A stretch of DNA of 5,053 nt, from contig JAEZMT010000297.1 in the NCBI GenBank assembly GCA_023442085.1, positions 1 through 5,053 on the forward strand, given 5' to 3'. Positions 1 to 5,053 of this stretch are shown piece after piece. The stretch is from Pseudomonadota bacterium (lineage in GTDB: Bacteria > Pseudomonadota > Alphaproteobacteria > Rhizobiales > Xanthobacteraceae). Positions within the stretch are counted from its first letter, which is position 1. Each line of letters opens with the position of its first letter. Position numbers and translations under genes: made by a program. Below the pieces are notes generated by a model. It was not told where the DNA came from. It did not search any database and saw only the letters and a program-made list of their open reading frames with translations.

Positions 1-87
1 TGCGACGGCAACATCTCCCGCGCCGCCCGCCGCCTCGGCATCCACCGCTCCACCCTCCACCGCCACCTCGCCGCGCGCGGGCATTGA
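1..87 (+). CDS. Response regulator, C-terminal fragment with Fis-type helix-turn-helix (RegA/ActR-like)
   Basis: Only the last 28 codons are present, and the frame ends at TGA 85-87. The peptide begins CDGNISRAARRLGIHRSTL and ends in HLAARGH. This is the Fis-type (HTH_8) DNA-binding motif: a GN(I/V)S-x-AARRLG first helix and turn, then an HR-x-TL-x-R recognition helix. It is typical of the extreme C terminus of RegA/ActR/PrrA redox response regulators and also of NtrC-type activators. The short tail after the motif suits the compact RegA class. The recognition helix (HRSTLHRHL) differs from the HRRTLQRxL form I recall for RegA/ActR, so the exact family is uncertain. The receiver domain lies left of the window. 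The gene converges on the RNA methyltransferase with only 13 bases between the two stop codons. Confidence 0.75.
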   Translation, partial: CDGNISRAARRLGIHRSTLHRHLAARGH

Positions 88-92
88 GGGGC

Positions 93-113
93 GGCGGGGC
101 CTAGACCCCCGCC
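93..113. terminator. GC-rich hairpin between convergent genes, possible weak bidirectional terminator
   Basis: GGCGGGG (93-99) pairs perfectly with CCCCGCC (107-113) across a 7-nt loop. The loop contains the stop codon of the minus-strand methyltransferase (101-103). The hairpin sits 5 bases after the + strand stop and is the only strong stem in the tail-to-tail junction. Neither strand has a T-run after the stem, so it is not a textbook intrinsic terminator. In DNA this GC-rich such a stem can also arise by chance. Confidence 0.35.
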
Positions 114-907
114 AGATGATGCAGCACGATCCCCGACGTGGTGGCGACGTTGAGGCTGTCGAAGCCGGCGGCCATGGGGATGGCCGCCGTGCGCACCCGC
201 GCCATCACGTCCGCCGGAAGGCCCGGCCCCTCGGTGCCGAACAGAGCGGCGACACGCGGCGGGCGGGCGAGGCGGGAGAGGGTTTCCCGCCCGGACGGCG
301 AGAGCGCCACCGCCTCGAAGCCGCGCGCGGTGAGGAGGTCGATCAGCGCGCCCGCATCCCGCACCCGCGCAAACGGCACCACGAGGCTCGCCCCCACGGA
401 AACGCGGATCGCCTTGCGGTAGAGCGGATCACACGAGGCGTCATCGAGGATCACCGCATCGGCGCCGAATGCCGCGGCGTTGCGGAAGATGCCGCCCATA
501 TTGTCGTGATTGGTGAGGCCGAGGGCCGCCACCACCAGCGCGCGCGGCCCGAGGCCATCGAGCAGCGCGCCCACGTCCGGCAGCGGCCGCGCCGCGCCGA
601 GCGCGAGAATGCCGCGATGGATGGGAAAGCCGACGATGGCGTCCATCACCCCCTGCGGCGCCACATATACGGGAAGTTCTTCCGGCAACGCGGCGATGAG
701 GTCGGATAGCCGCTCCGCCTGCGCCTGCGACAGCAGCACGGAGGTGAGGCGATGGCCGCCGCGTGTCCCCAGCCGGCCGGCAAGCAGCCGCAGCACCACC
801 TCACCCTCGGCCATGAAGCCGCCCTGCCGCCCGACGAGATCGCGCTCGCGCACCTCGCGGAAGCCGGCGATGCGCGGATCGTCGGCCTCGGTGACCTGAA
901 CGATCAT
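101..907 (-). CDS. SpoU/TrmH-family (SPOUT) RNA 2'-O-ribose methyltransferase
   Basis: This 268-residue cytoplasmic protein is predicted to transfer a methyl group from S-adenosylmethionine to a ribose 2'-OH in tRNA or rRNA. All three SpoU motifs are visible. Motif 1 is N133-HDNMGG-IFRNAAAFGADAVIL, with the likely catalytic Arg142. Motif 2 is LFGTEGPGLP (222-231), with Glu226. Motif 3 is IPM (243-245) followed by SLNVATTSGIVLHH (251-264), which forms the trefoil-knot SAM site. DPLYRKAIRVSVGA (160-173) is also typical. Residues 1-100 form the substrate-binding N-terminal region (EGEVVLRLL near 34-42). Length is normal for the family and no key residue is missing. The ATG at 907 overlaps the stop of the upstream LacI gene (shared ATGA) and has no strong Shine-Dalgarno, so translation is probably coupled. 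Which RNA nucleotide is modified cannot be told from sequence. Confidence 0.92.
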   Translation of the reverse strand: MIVQVTEADDPRIAGFREVRERDLVGRQGGFMAEGEVVLRLLAGRLGTRGGHRLTSVLLSQAQAERLSDLIAALPEELPVYVAPQGVMDAIVGFPIHRGILALGAARPLPDVGALLDGLGPRALVVAALGLTNHDNMGGIFRNAAAFGADAVILDDASCDPLYRKAIRVSVGASLVVPFARVRDAGALIDLLTARGFEAVALSPSGRETLSRLARPPRVAALFGTEGPGLPADVMARVRTAAIPMAAGFDSLNVATTSGIVLHHLAGV

Positions 908-2001
908 AGGGGCCGGCGCTTCACCGGCACGGGCGCGCAGGTGCTGGCGCGCACCACCAGCTCGGGCGTCATCACCGCCCGCTCCACCGGCCGGCCGGGA
1001 TCGGCGATGCGCTTGAGGGCCAGGGTCGCGGCGGCGCGGCCATATTCGGGAATGAAGGTGTGGACCGTGGTGAGCGGCGGGTGCCAGACCCGCGCCTCCT
1101 CGATGTCGTCATAGCCGACCAGGGAGAAATCGCGGCCCGCGAGAAGGCCCGCCGCCTGCAGTTCCATCAGCGCGCCGAAGGCGGAGAGGTCGTTGAAGCA
1201 GACGGCGGCGGTGGGCGGCTCATCCAGCGCGAGGAGACGGGCCATGGCCTTGCGGCCTTCCGCGCGCAGGCCGGGCCCTTCCATCACGAGCGAAGGATCG
1301 AGCGGAATGCCGGCGGCGGCGAGGCCCGCCTTGTATCCGGCGAAGCGCTTGCGGCCGGTGGAGATGGCGCCGAAGCCGCCGATCATGCCGATGCGCCGGT
1401 GGCCCAGTTCCACCAGGTGCGCGACGCCCAGCGCCACGCCCGTCACGTCGTCCGAGCCGGCGAAATCGAAGCCGGAGCCTTCGATCTCGCGAGTCACCTG
1501 CACCACGGCAATGCCGGTGGAGGCGAGCGCCTTGAGGTCCTCCACCCGCGAATGGGCGGCGGGCGAGACGAGGAAGGCGTCGGGTCGATATTCGGCCAGC
1601 GTGCCGAGGGTGCGCGTCTGGCGCGTCACATCCTCCTGGCTGACGCCGAGAAGCACGGTCTTGCCGGCCTCGGAGAGCGCATCCTCCACCGCCGCCAGAA
1701 GCTCGGTGAAGGAGGGGTTCACGATGTCATGCAGGCCGAGGGCGACGATGTTGGTGCGGGCGGTGCGCAGCGCCGCGGCGCCACGGTTCGCCACGTATCC
1801 GCGCGCCCGTGCCGCCTCCTGCACCTTGAGGCGCGTCGCCTCGGCGACCATGGGGCTGTCGCGCAGGGCCAGCGAGATGGTGGCCGTGGACAGCCCCAGC
1901 TCGCGCGCGAGGCCCTGCAGCGTCACCTTGCCGATGGGAACGCCGGCGGGAGGGGCACCGGTGTGAGCGGCACCCGGCGGAGGAGGATGTGTCTCGTCCA
2001 T
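904..2001 (-). CDS. LacI/GalR-family transcriptional regulator
   Basis: This 365-residue protein is a ligand-responsive DNA-binding repressor or activator. The helix-turn-helix spans about 26-50 (VTLQGLARELGLSTATISLAL). A hinge helix near 73-83 (RGAAALRTART) carries Leu78 at the minor-groove lever position. The periplasmic-binding-protein-like sensor domain follows: NPSFTELLAAVEDAL (95-109), SDD (183-185), GHRRIGMIGG (200-209), a GRKRFAGYKAGL segment (216-227), CFNDLSAFG (268-276), SLVGYDDIEEA (293-303) and HPPLTTV (307-313). ATG 2001 is chosen because AGGGA lies six bases upstream. It leaves a proline-rich extension of about 25 residues before the HTH. A GTG at codon 26 would cut into the HTH strand, so it is unlikely. 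It is transcribed divergently from the dehydrogenase and overlaps the methyltransferase. The effector cannot be read from sequence; a sugar acid or related metabolite fits the neighbour. Confidence 0.93.
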   Translation of the reverse strand: MDETHPPPPGAAHTGAPPAGVPIGKVTLQGLARELGLSTATISLALRDSPMVAEATRLKVQEAARARGYVANRGAAALRTARTNIVALGLHDIVNPSFTELLAAVEDALSEAGKTVLLGVSQEDVTRQTRTLGTLAEYRPDAFLVSPAAHSRVEDLKALASTGIAVVQVTREIEGSGFDFAGSDDVTGVALGVAHLVELGHRRIGMIGGFGAISTGRKRFAGYKAGLAAAGIPLDPSLVMEGPGLRAEGRKAMARLLALDEPPTAAVCFNDLSAFGALMELQAAGLLAGRDFSLVGYDDIEEARVWHPPLTTVHTFIPEYGRAAATLALKRIADPGRPVERAVMTPELVVRASTCAPVPVKRRPL

Positions 2002-2007
2002 GGGCCA

Positions 2008-2012
2008 TCCCT
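2008..2012 (-). promoter_or_regulatory. Ribosome binding site for the LacI-family gene
   Basis: On the minus strand AGGGA lies six bases before ATG 2001. It supports that start over the internal GTG at 1926, which has no comparable purine run. Confidence 0.45.
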
Positions 2013-2050
2013 ATAGCGGATCTGTCGCGTCTCGCGCCGTCCTTTCCGCC

Positions 2051-2078
2051 ATGCTAAACGATTTAACGACAACGGCAA
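2051..2078 (-). promoter_or_regulatory. Candidate sigma70-type promoter for the LacI-methyltransferase unit
   Basis: Read on the minus strand, TTGCCG (2078-2073) and TAGCAT (2056-2051) are separated by 16 bp and resemble -35 and -10 boxes. This is the least GC-rich part of the divergent region. The match is partial (four of six at -10), so this is only a candidate. The operator-like repeat at 2055-2065 falls inside it, which would allow autorepression. Confidence 0.3.
2055..2065. promoter_or_regulatory. Candidate LacI-family operator (TAAA-N3-TTTA inverted repeat)
   Basis: TAAACGATTTA is an inverted repeat with four-base arms around CGA, embedded in an otherwise GC-rich divergent promoter region. 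LacI-family operators are short palindromes, often with a central CG and AT-rich arms, located between the regulator and its target. Position fits: 54 bp from the repressor start and 47 bp from the dehydrogenase start. The arms are short and the outer bases do not extend the symmetry well, so the assignment rests on location and composition. Confidence 0.45.
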
Positions 2079-2082
2079 CGAC
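2065..2082 (+). repeat. Three tandem hexamers AACGAC-AACGGC-AACGAC
   Basis: Three contiguous hexamers of consensus AACGRC directly abut the operator-like palindrome in the divergent intergenic region. They may be a regulator contact array or chance short-period repetition. Only three units are present and one differs at one base. Confidence 0.4.
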
Positions 2083-2101
2083 AGCCGCGACGATACGAAC
2101 C

Positions 2102-2107
2102 GGGAGG
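2102..2107 (+). promoter_or_regulatory. Ribosome binding site for the dehydrogenase
   Basis: GGGAGG lies five bases before ATG 2113, a strong Shine-Dalgarno at workable spacing. It fixes the start, which also places the Rossmann glycine motif at residues 7-14 as expected. Confidence 0.8.
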
Positions 2108-2112
2108 ACGCC

Positions 2113-3033
2113 ATGGCAGGGACGCGGGTTGGATTCATCGGGGTGGGCCTCATGGGCCACGGCATGGCGAAGAACATCCTCGCCAAGGGTTTCCCCCTCG
2201 CCGTCATGGGCCATCGCAACCGCGCGCCGGTGGAGGATCTGGTCTCCCGCGGCGCCACCGAGGTGAAGAGCCCGGCCGAGATGGCCGCGCAGTGCGACGT
2301 GATCGTGCTCTGCGTCACCGGCGCGCCGCAGGTGGACGAGGTGCTGAACGGCGAGAACGGCATCCTGAAGACGGCGAAGGCCGGCCTCCACATCATCGAC
2401 ACCTCCACCTCCGAGCCGACGCTGACCATGGCGCTGGCTGCGAGACTGGCGCAGGACGGCATCTTCCTCTGCGACGCGCCTCTGGGCGGCACGCCCATCC
2501 AGGCGGAGGAGGGCGCGCTCTCCGCCATGGTGGGCGCGGACGACGCGGCCTTCGCGGTGATCGAGCCGGTGGTGGCGGCCTTCGCCAGCCGCATCGTGCG
2601 GGTCGGTGCGCCGGGCGCCGGGCACACCATGAAGCTGCTGAACAACTTCCTGTCGCTGGGCTACGGCGCCATCTATGCCGAGGCGCTGGCCATCGCGGGC
2701 AAGGTCGGGGTGACGGCCGAGGTGTTCGACAGCGTGATTCGCGGCTCGCGCATGGATTGCGGCTTCTACCAGACCTTCATGGGCTATGTGCTGGAGGCGA
2801 ACGTGAACGCCCACCGCTTCACCATCGCCAACGCCCACAAGGACATGCGCTACGTCACCAACCTCGCCACCAGCACCGGCGCCTCGGCCTTCGTCAGCGC
2901 CACGGTGAAGAACCTCTATGCGGCGGCCGAGGGCCTCGGCAACGGGGCTAAGAACGTGCCCCAGATCACCGACGTGCTGGCGCAGATGAACGGCCTGCCC
3001 ACGGTGCTCGAGCTGAAGGCGGCGGCGGAGTAG
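2113..3033 (+). CDS. Beta-hydroxyacid dehydrogenase, 3-hydroxyisobutyrate dehydrogenase superfamily, NAD(P)-dependent
   Basis: This 306-residue cytoplasmic oxidoreductase interconverts a beta-hydroxyacid and its semialdehyde or keto acid. The family includes 3-hydroxyisobutyrate, tartronate-semialdehyde, L-threonate and sulfolactaldehyde enzymes. The N-terminal Rossmann domain has GFIGVGLMGHGMAKNI (7-22) and DTSTSEP (96-102). The loop after the second strand reads GHRNR (33-37); its arginines favour NADP(H), by inference. The substrate loop is DAPLGGTPIQAEEGAL (121-136). The all-helical C-terminal domain carries the catalytic Lys174 in GAGHTMKLLNN (168-178), with Asn178, and HKDMR (242-246). 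Length is normal. The substrate loop has GGT where classical members have SGG, so the true substrate may not be 3-hydroxyisobutyrate. It diverges from the LacI gene, which probably controls it. The substrate cannot be named from sequence. Confidence 0.9.
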   Translation: MAGTRVGFIGVGLMGHGMAKNILAKGFPLAVMGHRNRAPVEDLVSRGATEVKSPAEMAAQCDVIVLCVTGAPQVDEVLNGENGILKTAKAGLHIIDTSTSEPTLTMALAARLAQDGIFLCDAPLGGTPIQAEEGALSAMVGADDAAFAVIEPVVAAFASRIVRVGAPGAGHTMKLLNNFLSLGYGAIYAEALAIAGKVGVTAEVFDSVIRGSRMDCGFYQTFMGYVLEANVNAHRFTIANAHKDMRYVTNLATSTGASAFVSATVKNLYAAAEGLGNGAKNVPQITDVLAQMNGLPTVLELKAAAE

Positions 3034-3099
3034 CGTTACCGCAATTTACCCTCTCCCGGCCCGCCATTCACACTTCCGACACCCCTTCGCGGCAAAACC

Positions 3100-3123
3100 T
3101 TGCGTCACCGTTGTGCGACGCAA
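3100..3123. promoter_or_regulatory. Perfect inverted repeat TTGCGTC-N10-GACGCAA
   Basis: TTGCGTC (3100-3106) and GACGCAA (3117-3123) are exact reverse complements separated by 10 bases. The 24-bp span lies 66 bp after the dehydrogenase stop and 114 bp before the likely OpgC start. The size suits a dimeric regulator site, or an RNA hairpin in the 5' leader. No T-run follows, so a terminator role is less likely. A second small stem (GCAA 3092-3095 with TTGC 3100-3103) would compete for the left arm. Confidence 0.4.
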
Positions 3124-3223
3124 TGGCCGCCCGCAGGGGGGAACCTTCCGCGCCGCACCGCATTGCCGCTGCAGATTGCCTTTCCGCTGCGGTATCTCGG
3201 TGGCAAGGCGCGCAGGAACGCGT

Positions 3224-3229
3224 GGGAGG
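3224..3229 (+). promoter_or_regulatory. Ribosome binding site that sets the OpgC-like start
   Basis: GGGAGG is eight bases upstream of GTG 3238. It is the only strong Shine-Dalgarno near the beginning of the conserved protein. It overlaps the in-frame GTG at 3229, arguing against that codon, and no such site precedes TTG 3100. Confidence 0.65.
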
Positions 3230-3237
3230 TGTCGGGC

Positions 3238-4386
3238 GTGTCGCAAAGCGGGCAACGATTGGTGAGCATCGATTTCTGGCGGGGCTTCGCCCTGCTGACG
3301 ATCTTCATCAACCATATCCCCGGCCACGTCTTCGGCGCCTACACCTATCGCAACTTCGGCTTCTCGGACGCCGCCGAGCTGTTCGTCTTCCTCGCCGGCG
3401 TCTCCGCCGCCTTCGCCTATCTGCGGCCCTTCTCGGCCGGCGAAGGCGTGCGCACCACGGCGCGGGTGTGGATGCGCGCCTTTACGCTCTACACCTCCCA
3501 CCTGGTGCTGGTGGTGATGTCGGTGGTCGTGGTGGGCGGTTTCGTGGTGCTCACCGGCGACGAGCGCATGCTCGAGTGGATGCACCTCGACATCATCCCG
3601 CAATATCCGCTGGAATCCATGGTGGGCATCGGGATGCTCACCTACCAGCCGGGCTATCTGAACATCCTGCCGCTCTACGTCGGGCTGCTGCTGCTCGCGC
3701 CCGTGCTGCTGCTGCTGGCGCGCCGCAGCCTTCTTCTCGCGCTCGGCGCATCGCTCGCGCTCTATCTCGTGACCCAGCTCTTCCACTTCGCCCTTCCGGT
3801 GTGGCCGGGACGGGGCGGGTGGTTCTTCAATCCGCTGGCCTGGCAATTCCTCTTCACCTGCGGCCTCGCGACCGGCGCGCTGATCGACCGGGGGCTGCGC
3901 TCCTCCGCCCATCGGGTGCTGGATGTGGTGGCCCCGCTCTATCTCGTGGGCGCGCTGGGGTGGGCCGTGCTCGGCTATCCGGTGACGCCGGACCTCTCGC
4001 CCGTGCCGCCCTTCCTGTGGGACTTCGACAAGACCAACCTTGCCCTGCCGCGCATCCTGCATGTGCTGGCGCTGGTCTATTGCGTGTCGCGCCTGCCGCT
4101 GGAGGCGTGGCTGAAGAAGAGCCAGTCGGCGGCGACGCTGATCCTCATGGGCCGGCATGCGCTGCCGGTGTTCTGCCTCGGCACCGTGCTCAGCCTCGGC
4201 GCGCAGGTGCTGCGCCCCCTCGCCGATGGCGCTCTGGCCGTGGATTTGCTAATCGTTGCCGCAGGTTTCTCGCTCCAGTGGTCCCTCGCATGGGCACTCG
4301 AATGGCAGGCGCGCGGCCGCAAGCCGGCGCTGGCGTCGCCGACCCCCGCCACTCAGGGGGCAACGGCGCTCGCCTCCGGTCGGTGA
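3238..4386 (+). CDS. OpgC-family integral membrane acyltransferase-like protein
   Basis: With GTG 3238 as start the protein has 382 residues and about ten membrane-spanning segments (roughly 15-34, 46-62, 84-105, 140-160, 165-182, 199-216, 228-246, 270-283, 299-321, 335-355). It belongs to the OpgC family, whose characterised members succinylate osmoregulated periplasmic glucans. Family-like blocks in order are IDFWRGFALLTIFINHIPG (11-29, likely functional His26), GFSDAAELFVFLAGVSAA (41-58), QPGYLNILPLYVGLL (137-151), WFFNPLAWQFLF (195-206), WDFDKTNLALPRILHVLAL (261-279) and MGRHALPVFCLGTVLS (304-319). The start was chosen from GGGAGG at 3224-3229 and because the conserved N terminus begins about ten residues later. 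A TTG at 3100 would add 46 residues without family character. The stop overlaps the next gene's GTG, implying a coupled pair. Glucan succinylation is a family inference; other periplasmic or envelope glycans are possible acceptors. Confidence 0.88.
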   Translation: MSQSGQRLVSIDFWRGFALLTIFINHIPGHVFGAYTYRNFGFSDAAELFVFLAGVSAAFAYLRPFSAGEGVRTTARVWMRAFTLYTSHLVLVVMSVVVVGGFVVLTGDERMLEWMHLDIIPQYPLESMVGIGMLTYQPGYLNILPLYVGLLLLAPVLLLLARRSLLLALGASLALYLVTQLFHFALPVWPGRGGWFFNPLAWQFLFTCGLATGALIDRGLRSSAHRVLDVVAPLYLVGALGWAVLGYPVTPDLSPVPPFLWDFDKTNLALPRILHVLALVYCVSRLPLEAWLKKSQSAATLILMGRHALPVFCLGTVLSLGAQVLRPLADGALAVDLLIVAAGFSLQWSLAWALEWQARGRKPALASPTPATQGATALASGR

Positions 4387-5053
4387 GGCGCGCCGCCGGC
4401 GCCCTTCTCGCCGCGTGGGTGCTCCTTTGCCCGCTCGCGGCCGGGGCGACCATATCCAGCGCCTGCCGCGTGCCGGACATCTTCCTCGCCTTCGACAGCG
4501 ATCTGTCCCGCACCGAGCGCCTCGTGGACCGCTCCGCCCCCGTTCGCATCCTGATGATCGGCCCCCAGCCCGACCGGCAGATGCTCTCCGAGAAGAAGCG
4601 CAGCCGCCTTGAGATGGCGCTGAGCGACCGCCTGCCCAACATCACCTTCACGATCATCGACGAGGGCTTCACGCAGGGCCTCGCCCGCGACGATTTCGGC
4701 CGTATCCGCTCGGCCGTGGAGCGGGTGGAGCCGGACCTCATCATCTGGCAGGTCGGCACCGCCGATGCGCTCGCCGCCACCGATCCGGAAAGCTTCGCCC
4801 AGACGCTGGAGCAGGCGGCCGACTGGCTGCGCGGGCGCAACATCGACCTCGTGCTCATCGACCCGCCCTTCGTGCCGGGCGTCAGCCACGAGCACCTCTA
4901 CGGCCGCATCGTGAAGCAGATCGATGCCGTCTCCGACCGCGAGCGCATGAACGTGGTCCAGCAATACGGCGCCACGTCCTATCTCCAGTCCTCCGCCCGC
5001 TCCCCCGCCGAGGGGCGGGCCTGCATGTCGGAGCTCGTCGCCGAGGCGATTGT
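4383..5053 (+). CDS. Secreted SGNH-hydrolase-like protein, probably catalytically degenerate, 3' end outside the window
   Basis: The frame is open from GTG 4383 to the window edge (223 codons plus two bases). GTGA overlaps the OpgC-like stop, so translation is probably coupled. Residues 1-22 form a Sec signal peptide (MRRAAGALLAAWVLLCPLAAG), placing the protein in the periplasm. The fold is recognisable: C28-RVPD, the strand VRILMIG (54-60), IIDEG (91-95), PDLIIWQVGTADAL (117-130), VLIDPPFVPGV (157-167) and GRACMSELVAEAI (211-223). Alignment from memory to the alphaproteobacterial SGNH proteins shows the block I GSS/GDS serine replaced by GPQ (60-62), block III GTN by GTA (Ala127), and block V DxxH by Ser203 and Arg206. 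The cysteines 28 and 214, which I recall as conserved, are kept. The enzyme therefore looks inactive as a canonical esterase and may bind or organise substrate for the OpgC partner. The low-GC-free, in-frame coding pattern matches its neighbours, so it is not an obvious pseudogene. Confidence 0.82.
   Translation, partial: MRRAAGALLAAWVLLCPLAAGATISSACRVPDIFLAFDSDLSRTERLVDRSAPVRILMIGPQPDRQMLSEKKRSRLEMALSDRLPNITFTIIDEGFTQGLARDDFGRIRSAVERVEPDLIIWQVGTADALAATDPESFAQTLEQAADWLRGRNIDLVLIDPPFVPGVSHEHLYGRIVKQIDAVSDRERMNVVQQYGATSYLQSSARSPAEGRACMSELVAEAI

Larger units (their letters stand above)
3034..3237. other. Intergenic region between dehydrogenase and OpgC-like gene
   Basis: These 204 bases have no convincing gene. 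The first 90 are noticeably less GC-rich than the flanking coding DNA. The region holds a perfect inverted repeat (3100-3123) and the Shine-Dalgarno of the next gene (3224-3229). I see no T-run terminator for the dehydrogenase and no clear -35/-10 pair. A long open frame crosses it from TTG 3100, but its peptide lacks OpgC-like character until about codon 47. Confidence 0.6.

Noticed and set aside
1926..1926. GTG at codon 26 of the LacI-family gene as an alternative start
   Set aside because: It would begin the protein at the first strand of the helix-turn-helix and lacks a Shine-Dalgarno. ATG 2001 has AGGGA at six bases.
1060..2016. 318-codon + strand frame opposite the LacI-family gene
   Set aside because: Low-complexity Gly/Ala/Arg/His peptide with no recognisable motif. 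It is fully antisense to a gene with complete LacI signatures.
2011..2838. 275-codon minus-strand frame across the divergent region and dehydrogenase
   Set aside because: Shadow of the dehydrogenase, with His/Arg-rich composition. It would also run through the dehydrogenase promoter and ribosome site.
3124..3223. Repeated ATTGCC and CCGCTGC words near 3162-3192 as possible regulatory repeats
   Set aside because: The words are short, unevenly spaced and expected by chance in GC-rich DNA, and no promoter elements align with them.
3046..4158. Long open frame on the minus strand, 370 codons, opposite the OpgC-like gene
   Set aside because: Its peptide is rich in His, Arg, Gln and Glu with no domain pattern, which is the typical antisense shadow of a GC-rich membrane-protein gene. 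The + strand frame has clear family motifs.
4256..4612. 118-codon + strand frame spanning the OpgC/SGNH junction
   Set aside because: Arg/Pro-rich out-of-frame translation covering parts of two real genes, with no ribosome site.
4353..4964. 203-codon minus-strand frame, with another at 4190-4858, opposite the SGNH-like gene
   Set aside because: Both lack motifs and look like antisense shadows. The + strand frame from 4383 has a signal peptide and SGNH family segments and stays open to the window edge.

Overview
The window is uniformly GC-rich. Gene content and protein style point to an alphaproteobacterium of the Hyphomicrobiales, perhaps a Xanthobacteraceae-like genus. The clues are a RegA/ActR-like Fis-type helix-turn-helix tail, an alphaproteobacterial-style SpoU methyltransferase, and an OpgC-family membrane protein followed by a secreted SGNH-type protein. 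The placement is inferred from family resemblance only. I see no phage, transposon, CRISPR, tRNA or rRNA signal.

Layout. Bases 1-87 are the last 28 codons of a response regulator on the + strand. It faces a two-gene minus-strand unit: a LacI-family repressor (904-2001) and a SpoU/TrmH-type RNA methyltransferase (101-907), whose stop and start share an ATGA. Diverging from the repressor across a 111-bp region is a beta-hydroxyacid dehydrogenase (2113-3033, +). That region holds an AT-rich inverted repeat (TAAA-N3-TTTA) that is a good operator candidate, next to three tandem AACGRC hexamers. The simplest model is a LacI repressor that controls itself, the methyltransferase behind it, and the divergent dehydrogenase in response to a sugar acid or related metabolite.

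A 204-bp gap (3034-3237) follows. It contains a perfect 7-bp inverted repeat with a 10-nt spacer. Then comes an OpgC-type integral membrane acyltransferase, best started at GTG 3238 rather than at the longest-frame TTG 3100. Its stop overlaps the GTG of a signal-peptide-bearing SGNH-like protein that runs off the right edge (4383 to beyond 5053).

The most interesting item is that last gene. It keeps the fold markers of the SGNH family (WQVGT strand, DPP-F-P loop, two cysteines), but every catalytic position I can align is replaced: the nucleophile Ser, the block III Asn and the Asp/His pair. It looks like a periplasmic pseudoenzyme translationally coupled to an OpgC acyltransferase.
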